A DNA stretch of 64,000 nt, taken from Sphingomonas sp. Leaf208. GTDB taxonomy: Bacteria > Pseudomonadota > Alphaproteobacteria > Sphingomonadales > Sphingomonadaceae. The stretch is taken from positions 62,001 through 126,000 of the forward strand of contig NZ_LMKH01000001.1 in the NCBI RefSeq assembly GCF_001421415.1. Reading direction: 5' to 3'. This document shows positions 17,554 through 26,395 of the stretch, one piece after another. The stretch's first letter is position 1. Each line of letters starts with the position of its first letter. Position numbers and translations under genes: made by a program. The notes under the pieces are model-generated. The model worked only from the letters and a program-made list of their open reading frames with translations, searched no databases and was not told the DNA's origin.

Positions 17554-17838
17554 TCAGCCCTCATCGTTCGCGCTGGGCAGCCGCTCGGCAAGCGCGGCGA
17601 TACCGTCACCGGCGAGGGTTGCATGAGCCGCACCGTCGATTTGCAAAGGGTGCTCTGGCGTAAGCACGGCAGCGTCGCGATGCTCGGGATCGAGCGTCAT
17701 CCACGTACGCACAGCGCCCTCCAGGCTCGTTACCTCGGCAAGGTTCTCGTCACCACGCGGCACGTTCTCCAGCGCAGCACTCATCCGCCAGTCGATATCC
17801 GGCGTCTTCGCATCGTCGCCCCAGGTCGCTTCCGTCAT
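17554..17838 (-). CDS. Small acidic hypothetical protein
   Basis: 94 residues from the ATG at 17838, with TGGGA about 8 nt upstream. It begins MTEATWGDDAKTPDIDWRMS and shows a helical middle (LAEVTSLEGAVRTWMTLDPE). No family was recognised. It is the upstream partner of the DUF1488-like gene. Confidence 0.55.
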   Translation of the reverse strand: MTEATWGDDAKTPDIDWRMSAALENVPRGDENLAEVTSLEGAVRTWMTLDPEHRDAAVLTPEHPLQIDGAAHATLAGDGIAALAERLPSANDEG

Positions 17839-18050
17839 GCTCAAATCCCAAATTGACCGGGAGTGCCGGCTTCCTGATGGCTAAAGCGCTCACCTTCGAA
17901 GGCTGGTTCCAGGTAATTCGCATATCGGCCGGACGGATCACGTCGGGTAGGTCCAAGCCGCGACGTAGTTCAGCATGAGCTATTAGAAATCGACGGCGGC
18001 GGGTGTCGCCTGCTAGCCGGCGCAGGGGAACGATGGGAACCACTGTGCGG

Positions 18051-18383
18051 CTATCGCTGTGCCTCGTCGGACGCGACCGTACCCATCGTCATCGCCAGCA
18101 ACGACATGCCGCGGTGTTCGTGATCCAGCTTCAGAAGCCTGACCCAGTGCGCGATATGCTTACCGGCTGCCTCACCGGCCTTTCGCAGATGCTGCGGGGT
18201 CGACAGATCCGTGTTGTTTTCGATCACCGCGGCGATCGACAGCGCAAAGAAGTCGATGATGTCATCTGCAATCAGTGCTCGATCCGGGGAGTTCGCGGCG
18301 AGATACTGCATTACGATGGGTGCGATAACCTGGAACAGGTCGATCTTGGCTTGGTCGTCTACCTTCATCGTGTTTGCGGTCAT
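18051..18383 (-). CDS. Hypothetical helical protein
   Basis: 110 residues; the ATG at 18383 is preceded by a strong GGAGGAG. Mostly helical (IDLFQVIAPIVMQYLAANSP, IADDIIDFFALSIAAVIENN) with no signal peptide or clear membrane helix. No family was recognised. The strong ribosome site supports a real gene. Flanking gaps of about 210 and 240 nt hold nothing recognisable. Confidence 0.65.
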   Translation of the reverse strand: MTANTMKVDDQAKIDLFQVIAPIVMQYLAANSPDRALIADDIIDFFALSIAAVIENNTDLSTPQHLRKAGEAAGKHIAHWVRLLKLDHEHRGMSLLAMTMGTVASDEAQR

Positions 18384-18621
18384 GCTCGTCTCCTCCGTTC
18401 CTGACCTGTATCGTTCGAGACTGGGGGGCGAAAGGCGCAGGCCATCGGTCTCGCCAAGATCGAAGGCGCGATGATCCGCCCACAAGAGAATAGCTTTGCC
18501 GCAAAGTCTTAGCGATTGGCCGGACGCCTCGAACCTGGAACGGTTCGGCGATCAGCGTTTCCGCAACCGCGGTCGGCGCCGTTGTCGAGCGGATAGAAAT
18601 CGCCCAACCATTGGAGTGTCG

Positions 18622-19551
18622 CTACACGGGCGTCAGTAGATTGCCGCTCAGTTGGAGTTGCTCGATATCACGACGCGGAGGAGCGCCGAACAGGCGCGCA
18701 TATTCGCGGTTGAACTGTGATGGGCTTTCATAGCCCACGGCGAAACCTGCGCCGCTTGCCGTCGTGTTCCCTGACAGCATCAGGCGTCGTGCCTCCTGTA
18801 GCCGCAATTGCTTTTGATAAGCCAACGGCGTCATTTTCGTCACCGCCTTGAAGTGTTCGTGGAGTGACGATGGGCTCATACCGGCGGCGGTAGCGATGTC
18901 CCCGATGCGGAGCGGCCGATCGAACCCGGTGCGGATCGTCGCGATAGCACGGCTGACCTGATTGAGGTGGCTGTCGGCGACTGCCATGTAGCGAAGCGCA
19001 GCCCCGTGGGGACCCACGAGCAAACGGTACAGGATCTCCCGTTCGATCAGCGGCGCTAGCGCAGCGATGCTGTCCGGCCGATCCAGCAGCCGCATCAGTC
19101 GGCACGCCGCGTCGACCAGATCGTCGTCGCTGCGATAGACCGCGAGCGCCGGCAGATCGGCTTTCGGCGCCCGGCCGCCTTCCGCCAGGATGAGGTCCGC
19201 CAGCACGGACTGGTCGATGTCGATCTTGCAGCAGAGGTACGGCGCGTCACGATCCGCCTGGACGACGTGTCCGACGAGCGGCAGGTCGACCGAGACCAGC
19301 AGGTAATGCGCGGCATCGTAGAGCAGGCTCTCTCCGCCGAGCGAGACCCGCTTGGCCCCTTGGGCAATTATGCAAAGCGACGCGTCATAGACCGCGGGCA
19401 AGGGCACGGTCGGCTCATCAGCCCGAAACAGTGACAGTCGATTGATCGCCGTGCTGACCATGCCGGTTCTCGGGACATGGCGCGCAACCAGCGTGGCGAG
19501 GTCTGCGATCGTACTCATCATGGGACTGTGTCCGCTGCCAGCCATTCTCAC
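18622..19551 (-). CDS. AraC-family transcriptional regulator
   Basis: 309 residues with a GTG start at 19551 (ATGs at 19545 and 19518 are alternatives; none has a strong ribosome site). The N-terminal AraC_N-type cupin domain includes YDASLCIIAQGAKRVSLGGE. The C-terminal double helix-turn-helix covers about 205-300, with RIGDIATAAGMSPSSLHEHF and GFAVGYESPSQFNREYARLF. This subfamily often controls an adjacent divergent dehydrogenase, and an SDR gene starts 119 nt away on the other strand. The gap between them should carry its operator. Confidence 0.9.
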   Translation of the reverse strand: MRMAGSGHSPMMSTIADLATLVARHVPRTGMVSTAINRLSLFRADEPTVPLPAVYDASLCIIAQGAKRVSLGGESLLYDAAHYLLVSVDLPLVGHVVQADRDAPYLCCKIDIDQSVLADLILAEGGRAPKADLPALAVYRSDDDLVDAACRLMRLLDRPDSIAALAPLIEREILYRLLVGPHGAALRYMAVADSHLNQVSRAIATIRTGFDRPLRIGDIATAAGMSPSSLHEHFKAVTKMTPLAYQKQLRLQEARRLMLSGNTTASGAGFAVGYESPSQFNREYARLFGAPPRRDIEQLQLSGNLLTPV

Positions 19552-19670
19552 AAGCGGAGGTGAGACCGTTTCGGAGGATCGTTCAAGGATTGCGGGGGAT
19601 CGGTCTCACGCTGGTCGGCAATCCGGTTCCATCTGAGTCCAGCCTTCGAGGCGACACGAAAGGAACAATC

Positions 19671-20396
19671 ATGAACGACGTCATCGACAAGACAGTGCTG
19701 ATCAGCGGCGCCTCCAGCGGTATCGGCGAGGCCACCGTGCGCGAACTGGCGGCCAAGGGCGCGCGCCTCTTCATCGGAGCGCGCAGGACCGATCGCCTCC
19801 AGGCGCTCGCGGCGGAACTCGGCAACAACGTCGCGTGGCAGGTACTGGACGTGACCGACGCGGCAAGCTTCGCCGCGTTCGCCGATGCGGCGGAAGCGCG
19901 GTTCGGGCGCGTGGACGTACTGATCAACAATGCCGGCGTGATGCCGCTATCGCCACTTGCGGCGCTGAAGCAGGACGAGTGGACGCGGATGATCGACGTC
20001 AACGTTCACGGCGTGCTGAACGGGATTGCCGCCGTGCTGCCCCGCTTCATCGCGCAGAAGGCGGGCCACGTCGTGAACGTCGCATCGATCGCCGCGCATT
20101 TCGTGATGCCGAGCGCCGCGGTTTACTGCGCCACCAAATACGCGGTCTGGGCGATCACCGAAGGATTGCGCCAGGAGCATGACGACATCCGCACGACGAT
20201 CATTTCGCCAGGCGTCGTGGCAACCGAACTGGGCAACGACATCTCCGACCCTTATATTGCCACTGCGCTGACCACATGGCGGCAAAAGTCGCTGACCCCC
20301 GACGCGATCGCACGCGCGATCCGCTACGCTTTGGAGCAGCCCGAGGGGGTGGACATCAACGAGGTCATCGTCCGCCCGACCGCAGCCGGCATGTAG
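19671..20396 (+). CDS. SDR-family oxidoreductase
   Basis: 241 residues; AAAGGAA lies just before the ATG. Motifs: SGASSGIG (12-19), NNAG (86-89), the catalytic Ser in NVASIAAH and Tyr152-x3-Lys156. It resembles the YdfG-like 3-hydroxy-acid/serine dehydrogenase branch. Divergent from the AraC regulator at 18622-19551, a common arrangement where the regulator controls the dehydrogenase. Confidence 0.9.
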   Translation: MNDVIDKTVLISGASSGIGEATVRELAAKGARLFIGARRTDRLQALAAELGNNVAWQVLDVTDAASFAAFADAAEARFGRVDVLINNAGVMPLSPLAALKQDEWTRMIDVNVHGVLNGIAAVLPRFIAQKAGHVVNVASIAAHFVMPSAAVYCATKYAVWAITEGLRQEHDDIRTTIISPGVVATELGNDISDPYIATALTTWRQKSLTPDAIARAIRYALEQPEGVDINEVIVRPTAAGM

Positions 20397-20564
20397 GCGA
20401 CGGTGCCAAACTCCGTCCGGGCGGACTTTCTGTCCCCCGGACTGGTCGTCAGGTGAACGACCGTCTCCTAATAGGTCATCGAAAGCCATCAATGTCAGTT
20501 CACAATGAAGAACGCGGATCGTTGCCCGGCATGATCAGCCCCAAAAAACGAAATCATCCGTGCA

Positions 20565-21458
20565 TCATTTCGCAGGTCGAGGCGAAAGCCAGCCGCCATC
20601 CGCTAGCCAGTCTTGCAGGCGATCCGGCCAGTGCAGGATTGAGATCCGGTTCGACTCGTCCAGATTGAACGCGTGGCCACTGTCGGCATACATATGAAGT
20701 TCCGCCGATACGCCACTCTTGCGCAACTGTTCGTAGAGCGTGACCGTCGGTGCTGCGCAGCAGGGATCGCGGCTGCCGGCTACGAGGAACGCTGGGGGCG
20801 CGTTGGCGATGGCGGTCGCTGGGATGCCTCGCGGTCCGGGGAAGACCAACACCTGGAAATCGGGGCGAGCGGACTGACGGTCGATCGGATCGGCGGGTCG
20901 ACGTCGGGCAGGCTCGGGATTGTCCGCGATCAGCGACACGAGTTCGCCGCCTGCCGAAAAGCCCATCGCACCGACGCGCGACGGATCGATACCATAGTCT
21001 GCGGCATGCGCGCGGACCCAGCGCATCGCGCGCCGCGCGTCGTCCGCAGCATCGCCGTCGACCGAATATTTCGAGCCGGGCTCGTTCGCCAGGCGATATT
21101 TGAGCACGAACGCGGTCACCCCCATGCGGTTCAGCGCGGTCGCGACCTTCGTGCCCTCATTCGTCCATACGAGTAATTTGTGCCCACCGCCGGGCATGAT
21201 CACGATCGCGGCTCCGTTGCGGTTCGCTACGTCGGCGGGAAAGGCGAGCAGCGACGGATCGTGGATGTTGCGGACCCAATAGTCGCGGCCGATCTCCGCC
21301 TCGCCGCGGCGTGCCGCCGACCCGGGCGCGCCGTTGGGCCACAGCTTGATCGCGGTGTAGCGGGGCGGCTGCTCCGGCGCCGGATCCTGTCCAGCCAATG
21401 AAGTGGTTGCGACGGCAGCCGAAGCCAGCAGCGCAATGGCGGTGAAAAGGGTGCGCAT
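20565..21458 (-). CDS. Exported alpha/beta hydrolase (esterase)
   Basis: 297 residues from the ATG at 21458 (GGAGG 7 nt upstream; an in-frame GTG one codon earlier is possible). A signal peptide ends near ATTSLAGQD. The alpha/beta hydrolase features are IVIMPGGGH (oxyanion loop), the nucleophile elbow GFSAGG and the late His in DSGHAFNL. It resembles acetylxylan-esterase/BD-FAE-like carbohydrate esterases. Third gene of an operon with a truncated exported ORF and another hydrolase; a LacI-type operator in the promoter supports a carbohydrate role. Confidence 0.82.
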   Translation of the reverse strand: MRTLFTAIALLASAAVATTSLAGQDPAPEQPPRYTAIKLWPNGAPGSAARRGEAEIGRDYWVRNIHDPSLLAFPADVANRNGAAIVIMPGGGHKLLVWTNEGTKVATALNRMGVTAFVLKYRLANEPGSKYSVDGDAADDARRAMRWVRAHAADYGIDPSRVGAMGFSAGGELVSLIADNPEPARRRPADPIDRQSARPDFQVLVFPGPRGIPATAIANAPPAFLVAGSRDPCCAAPTVTLYEQLRKSGVSAELHMYADSGHAFNLDESNRISILHWPDRLQDWLADGGWLSPRPAK

Positions 21459-21652
21459 CACTTCACCTCCGCAGTCACCGCCATCGCCGAGAAGCGGATC
21501 GGGCTCGACTGGTTCTGGTCGACGATGACGCTCAACCCCTGCGCCTCGAGCGTTTCGGCGGGGCTAATTGTCAGCGATTGCGCGTATGTTGCGCTGGAAA
21601 ATGCACAGACGCTTACCGAAGCGAGGGCGGTGGCGATGCTCTTGCGGGACAC
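21458..21652 (-). pseudogene. Short exported ORF, probable remnant of a larger glycan enzyme
   Basis: 64 residues with a strong AGGAGAG ribosome site, a clear signal peptide (cleavage near SSATYAQ) and then LTISPAETLEAQGLSVIVDQ. That start resembles N-termini of larger secreted glycoside-hydrolase-type proteins as I remember them. It stops after about 40 mature residues with a sequence (SAMAVTAEVK) that could be a rejoined distal piece. Its TGA overlaps the ATG of the next hydrolase. Either a small secreted protein or, more likely, the stump of a deleted gene. Confidence 0.45.
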
Positions 21653-21740
21653 ACGTCTCTCCTGTCGAATATCGTGGCCGGAGGCGCGCTTGGTTGCGCG
21701 GCTCTCCGGCGGAAATGTCGTAAAGCTCGTGAGACGGAGT

Positions 21741-22685
21741 TTACTGCGCCGGTTTCAGCCAGCCGTGCATCGCCATCCAGCGGGTGAATTCATCGAACCA
21801 GCCCGTGCTCGTGGTGGTCTTCGGGTACATGCCGAAGCCGTGACCGCCCTGTTCGAACAGGTGGAACTCGACCGGGCGCTTGGCCGCACGCCAGCTGTCG
21901 ATCAGCCCATAGCCGCCATTGCCAAAGAAGGGATCGTCTGCCGCGAGCGCAACGAACATCGGCGGCGCGTCGGCCGGCACCGTCATCGCGGCGAGCGGAC
22001 CGTAGATGTTGCCGATGAAGGCCGGCTTCGCGTCCTGCCCGGCGACGGTCGTTGCCATCGTCAGCATTGCACCTGCCGAAAATCCGACCATGCCGATGCG
22101 GCTGGGGTCGACATGCCACTCGCCCGCACGCTTGCGGACCGTGGCGAACGCCGCCCTCGCATCCGCGATCTGCGGCGCAAGGCCCGCCATCATCGCAGCG
22201 GCGTTCGGACGTGGCGGGCGCATACCCTGCGGCACCGGTCGCGCGAACGTGGCAAGATCCTGCGGGGTCGGGTTCAGGCGATACTTCAGGACGAAGGCAG
22301 CGACGCCTCTGGCGGCAAGTGCACGCGCCACGTCCCAGCCTTCGTTCTCCATCGACAGCGTCTGGAATCCACCGCCCGGTGCAACGATCACTGCTGTCCC
22401 GGTGGCCTTGGCGGGATCCGGCAGGAAGGGGGTTAGGGTCGCGACGGTGACGTTGCGGGCGAACACGCTGCCATATTGGCTGTGCCACGCTTCAGGCGCG
22501 GTCGCCCCCGGGAGTTTACCGGTACCAAGCGCGATGGCGTCGGGCTGCGCCGGAGTGGCGATAGACGCCATCTTGTCGGTCTGTGCCAGTGCCGGCGTGG
22601 TCGAGGCAATCATCAGGCTGGACAGGCACAGAAGCGGGTGTCCCACCCATCGACGAACGGCGTTCATGCGGAACCCGAATCCCAT
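21741..22685 (-). CDS. Exported alpha/beta hydrolase (acetylxylan-esterase-like)
   Basis: 314 residues; GGGAGAG lies 6 nt before the ATG. A long signal peptide ends at STTPALAQ (about residue 35). The motifs are VIVAPGGGF, the nucleophile elbow GFSAGA and the His in EQGGHGFGM. The DD(P)FF region supplies the acid. It is related to the 20565-21458 hydrolase in design. First gene of a three-gene operon directly behind a promoter with a LacI/GalR-type operator, pointing to induction by a sugar. Confidence 0.82.
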   Translation of the reverse strand: MGFGFRMNAVRRWVGHPLLCLSSLMIASTTPALAQTDKMASIATPAQPDAIALGTGKLPGATAPEAWHSQYGSVFARNVTVATLTPFLPDPAKATGTAVIVAPGGGFQTLSMENEGWDVARALAARGVAAFVLKYRLNPTPQDLATFARPVPQGMRPPRPNAAAMMAGLAPQIADARAAFATVRKRAGEWHVDPSRIGMVGFSAGAMLTMATTVAGQDAKPAFIGNIYGPLAAMTVPADAPPMFVALAADDPFFGNGGYGLIDSWRAAKRPVEFHLFEQGGHGFGMYPKTTTSTGWFDEFTRWMAMHGWLKPAQ

Positions 22686-22717
22686 AGTCGCTCTCCCATT
22701 TTATCGTTCTTTTCGCG

Positions 22718-22746
22718 ACGATATCGATAGCGCTACCACAGTACAA
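22718..22746 (-). promoter_or_regulatory. Promoter with a LacI/GalR-type operator in its spacer
   Basis: Read on the minus strand: -35 TTGTAC (22746-22741), a 17-nt spacer, -10 TATCGT (22723-22718). Inside the spacer is GGTAGCGCTATC (22737-22726), a 12-bp dyad with one mismatched pair centred on AGCGCT. This core is the usual shape for LacI/GalR-family sites. A repressor there would block polymerase binding. It lies 33 nt upstream of the first hydrolase gene. No LacI-type gene is in this window, so the regulator would act from elsewhere. The rest of the gap (22747-23012) shows nothing recognisable. Confidence 0.6.
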
Positions 22747-23012
22747 TAGGTTCTGAACAGGTTTCCCCGGTAACCCGTCTACCTTGAATACTAGCGAAAG
22801 TTAGAGTGCCCGGGATCATATGATCGCCGCCATGGGAGCCGTCCAGATGGCAGGACTTGGGAGGCATCAAAGGTCTACTGAACGTCTCCCCCGAGGTCAT
22901 TGCGCTTTGCAAACGCTGTCCGGTGAGGCTCCCGATATTCGGCAGTGTTGACCATTGCGGTGACGCAAGGTGGCGGCTAGCGCTGGTCCGCAACCGATAG
23001 AAAGACTCTGTG

Positions 23013-24824
23013 ATGCTCACCAAGCGCGCGTTTGTAGGAATGCTGTTGGCGGGCGCCGCTCTGCCGCTGATCGACCCACAGATTGCCATGGCGGCAACCG
23101 GGACCGCCGATGACGACGCCCGGCTCCTGCGCTTCCTCGATGCCGCGTTCGATGCGAGTGTCGCGCTCAGTCCCGAGACACAGACCAGCCTTGGGCTGAA
23201 GACCAACTACGACAGGCTCGACGATTATACCGACGCTGCCGCACGGCGCGCACAAGCTTTGCAGGATGCGCAACTCGCCGACCTGCGACGCGGCTTCTCG
23301 GTCGATCGGCTTGGACCCGATGCTCGGCTGAGCTATCGATTGTTCGAAGCGCAGGTCGCCACGGATCGCCGCCAGTTCGCGTTCCGCGACTATGCCTTCC
23401 CGGTATCGACGAACGGCAGCCCGGCGGGCAACATCCCGGTTTTCCTCATCAACCAGCACCGCATTGCCACGGTAGCCGACGCTCACGCCTATGTGGCACG
23501 GTTGCGTGATTCCCTGCGCGTCATGCGCGAGGTCGCTGCAACCATGCGCAAACAGGCGGCCAAGGGCATCGTGCCGCCAAAGATGGTTTTCACGCCTGCC
23601 CGTGGCGATGCTCGCCAAGTTATCACCGGAGCGCCGTTCGATAGCGGCGCGGACAGCAGCCTGCTCGCCGATTTCAAGGCGAAGGTCGGCAAGCTTGGGG
23701 TGTCCGAGAGCATCAAGGCGGCGCTGATCGCGGATGCGGTCGTGGCATTGAAAGGGCCGTTCCGCCAAGGCTTCGACATACTCTTTGCCGCGCTCGATGA
23801 GATCGAGCCACTCGCCAAGGGCAATGACGGCGCGTGGAGCCTGCCGGGCGGCGAGGCCTATTATCAAGCGCGGCTCGCCTATTACACGACCACCGACATG
23901 ACAGCGGAGCATATCCACCAACTGGGGCTGGATCAGGTACGATCGATCCATGCCGAGATGACGGCGGTGATGAAAAGGGCGGGCTTCACCGGATCGTTGC
24001 AGGATCTCTTCGTGGCGCTGCGGTCCGATCCGAAGTTCAAATACCCCAACACCGAGGCCGGCCGTCAACTCTATCTCGCTGACGCACGGGCGGCCATCGC
24101 GCAGACCATGGCCGCCGCACCTCGCTTCTTTCGCCGACTGCCAAAGGCGCCGCTGGAGGTGCGCGCGGTCGAGACGTGGCGACAGGAAACTGCCGCGGTG
24201 GCCTTCTATGATCAGCCTGCCCCGGATGGCTCGCGGCCGGGTATCTTCTACGTCAATCTTGCGGACATGACGCAGGTGCAGAAGACTCAGGTCGAGGGGA
24301 TCGCCCATCACGAAGGCGCACCGGGGCACCACTTCCAGATTGCTCGCGCTCAGGAGCTTACCGGCGTGCCGAAGTTCCGCCGCTTCGGCTATTATGGCGC
24401 GTATACCGAAGGCTGGGGCCTGTACTCGGAACGGCTCGCCAAGGAGATGGGCGCCTATCGAGATCCGTATTCGGAACTGGGGATGCTGGCGTTGCAAGTG
24501 TGGCGCGCGTGTCGCCTGGTGCTCGACACGGGCATGCACGCCAAGCGTTGGAGCCGCGATCAGGCGGTCGCCTATTTTACCCAGAATGCGCCACTTTCGG
24601 CACGCGACGTGGTCAAGGAGGTCGATCGCTACATCAACAATCCTGGCCAGGCGACGAGCTACATGGTGGGCCAGCAGCGTATATCGGCACTCCGGCATAA
24701 AGCGGAGACCGCATTGGGCGCGCGCTTCGACATTCGCGATTTTCACGAGGTGGTGCTGGCGCATGGCGCGCTGCCGCTCGGGGTGCTGGCGGAACAGGTC
24801 GATGCCTGGATCGGGGTGGCCTGA
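23013..24824 (+). CDS. DUF885 family secreted protein (peptidase-like)
   Basis: 603 residues from the ATG at 23013 (a GTG lies one codon earlier). A signal peptide (KRAFVGMLLAGAALPL, cleavage near IAMAAT) is followed by a mainly helical body and the family motif HEGAPGHH at 433-440, which resembles a metal-binding peptidase site. Function unproven. A paralogue of the gene at 894-2720 with the same length and motif; the rest diverges strongly, so this is not a recent duplication. Confidence 0.85.
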   Translation: MLTKRAFVGMLLAGAALPLIDPQIAMAATGTADDDARLLRFLDAAFDASVALSPETQTSLGLKTNYDRLDDYTDAAARRAQALQDAQLADLRRGFSVDRLGPDARLSYRLFEAQVATDRRQFAFRDYAFPVSTNGSPAGNIPVFLINQHRIATVADAHAYVARLRDSLRVMREVAATMRKQAAKGIVPPKMVFTPARGDARQVITGAPFDSGADSSLLADFKAKVGKLGVSESIKAALIADAVVALKGPFRQGFDILFAALDEIEPLAKGNDGAWSLPGGEAYYQARLAYYTTTDMTAEHIHQLGLDQVRSIHAEMTAVMKRAGFTGSLQDLFVALRSDPKFKYPNTEAGRQLYLADARAAIAQTMAAAPRFFRRLPKAPLEVRAVETWRQETAAVAFYDQPAPDGSRPGIFYVNLADMTQVQKTQVEGIAHHEGAPGHHFQIARAQELTGVPKFRRFGYYGAYTEGWGLYSERLAKEMGAYRDPYSELGMLALQVWRACRLVLDTGMHAKRWSRDQAVAYFTQNAPLSARDVVKEVDRYINNPGQATSYMVGQQRISALRHKAETALGARFDIRDFHEVVLAHGALPLGVLAEQVDAWIGVA

Positions 24825-25087
24825 GACCTACGCCAAGGCTATCACGCGGCGAGGGGCGAATCGACGAACCTCGCCGCTTGGTTAGCGATACAAAGGTCAG
24901 AATTTGGTGAGGCCAGACCAGCACGCGAGTTCTGGGACGAGTATCTGAACGCCTGGATTTGAACACGCGTTGACTACGATCAATGGAGCAAGCGTAGTGG
25001 GTTACCCCGCAAAATCGAGCTATCGCTGCTCGCCTGCATGCTGATAGTGAGCGGTCAAACGAGACGGCGACGGAAAGCTCCACGGCA

Positions 25088-26395
25088 TTGACGGTCAATC
25101 GGCGACATATCGCCATCATCGCGCCGCCAACGGCCGGGCATATCAATCCGCTGGTGGCATTGGGAACATCGCTCGTCGAAGCGGGGCGTAGAGTCACGAT
25201 AGTCCATCTCGCCGACGTCGCCTCGCTAGTGCCCAACGGCAGTGTCGGTTTTGCGGCGCTCGACCACTCGGCGGACTGCCAAGGCTTGTTGGCGGCATAT
25301 TACCGGAAGCTGGCGCAGCCATCGGGCCCTGTCGGACTGACCAGAATGATCCGCGGCACGGCGTCCGTGACGGAACTGCTATTGGAGGCTCTTCCGGCGG
25401 CACTGTCGAGGCTCGAGGTGGATGCGGTACTCGCCGACTCCGTCGAGCCGGCCGGTGCGCTGGTGGCACGACATCTCCGACTGCCGTTCGTGACAGCCGT
25501 CACCGGGTTGCCCTTGCTCCGAGAGCCGATGGTGCCGCCACCGTTTCTCGGGTGGGAATATCGTCCCACTGCGGCTGGCCTTCGTCGCAACAATGGCGGG
25601 TACGCCGTCAGCGACCTGCTGATGCGGCCGATCGCGAAAGTCGTGTCGTCCTATGCGCGCCGGTGGAGGCTTGACCCCGACCCTAAGCATCATTGGTCGG
25701 ACCGCCTGCACGTCGCACAATGCCCGGCAGGTCTGGATTTCCCCCGCGCGGCATTGCCGCCGAGCTTCCGATACGGCGCGCCGTGGCGGCTGGACGAACC
25801 TGACGTCGATCTTCCGGAAGACGACGGCCGACCCCTCATATTCTGTTCGCTGGGGTCGTTGCAGGGCGCGCGCCGATCGTTGTTCGCCGCGATGACGGCT
25901 GCCTGTGCCGCAGTCGGCGCTCGTGCGGTGGTCGCGCATGGCGGCGGGCTGAGCGAGGCCGAAGTCACTTCGCTACCCGGGAAGCCGCTGGTGCGGGCAT
26001 TCTGGTCTCAGACCCGCATCCTGCCAAAATGTTCGGCGGCGATTTTGCACGCCGGGTTCAACACGGTGCTGGACGCGCTGGCCGCCGGCGTTCCGATCGT
26101 TGCGGTACCGCTGGCATTCGAACAACCCGCTACGGCCGCGCGGCTGAAGCGGATCGGGGCGGCGCGTATCGTATCGCCCGGCGAAGCAGACAAGGGCGGT
26201 CTCGAAACGGCGTTGCGGCTCGTGCTGTCGGATCCGTCGTACCGCCACGCGGCAAATTTGCTCGCCGCTGAAATGGCGGGGGCCGGGGGCGCTGCCGAGG
26301 CTGCCGCGCTGGTCGATGCAGCCCTCTTCGACGATGTCGACGCTATGCCGGCAGGGCTGAGTCCATTAGATGGGGAGCCCGCCTGCGCCGCGTGA
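25088..26395 (+). CDS. crtX: GT1-family glycosyltransferase, CrtX-like (zeaxanthin glucosyltransferase)
   Basis: 435 residues with a TTG start that is uncertain, because no good ribosome site is present. UGT/MGT-type fold: N-terminal HIAIIAPPTAGHINPLVALG, and a C-terminal nucleotide-sugar region with FWSQTRILPKCSAAILHAGF, the GFNT loop and VPLAFEQPATAARL. In this neighbourhood, with crtZ and crtW about 1 kb away, a carotenoid glucosyltransferase is the natural reading; a macrolide- or sterol-type transferase cannot be excluded. Its last 53 nt overlap the end of the convergent PAP2 gene. Confidence 0.65.
   Translation: MTVNRRHIAIIAPPTAGHINPLVALGTSLVEAGRRVTIVHLADVASLVPNGSVGFAALDHSADCQGLLAAYYRKLAQPSGPVGLTRMIRGTASVTELLLEALPAALSRLEVDAVLADSVEPAGALVARHLRLPFVTAVTGLPLLREPMVPPPFLGWEYRPTAAGLRRNNGGYAVSDLLMRPIAKVVSSYARRWRLDPDPKHHWSDRLHVAQCPAGLDFPRAALPPSFRYGAPWRLDEPDVDLPEDDGRPLIFCSLGSLQGARRSLFAAMTAACAAVGARAVVAHGGGLSEAEVTSLPGKPLVRAFWSQTRILPKCSAAILHAGFNTVLDALAAGVPIVAVPLAFEQPATAARLKRIGAARIVSPGEADKGGLETALRLVLSDPSYRHAANLLAAEMAGAGGAAEAAALVDAALFDDVDAMPAGLSPLDGEPACAA

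Noticed and set aside
18535-18580. GGAAC followed by CGTT as an EcfG promoter
   Set aside because: The spacer is only 14 nt and the orientation faces away from the nearest gene start.
22977-24764. Long antisense open frame (595 codons) over the second DUF885 gene
   Set aside because: It has no recognisable domain, is rich in Arg/His, and lies opposite a clear DUF885 protein; it reflects GC-rich codon bias.
25016-25030. GAGCTATCGCTGCTC as a third copy of the GATAGCT palindrome
   Set aside because: Only one half-site matches; the symmetry of the 15-mer is not kept.
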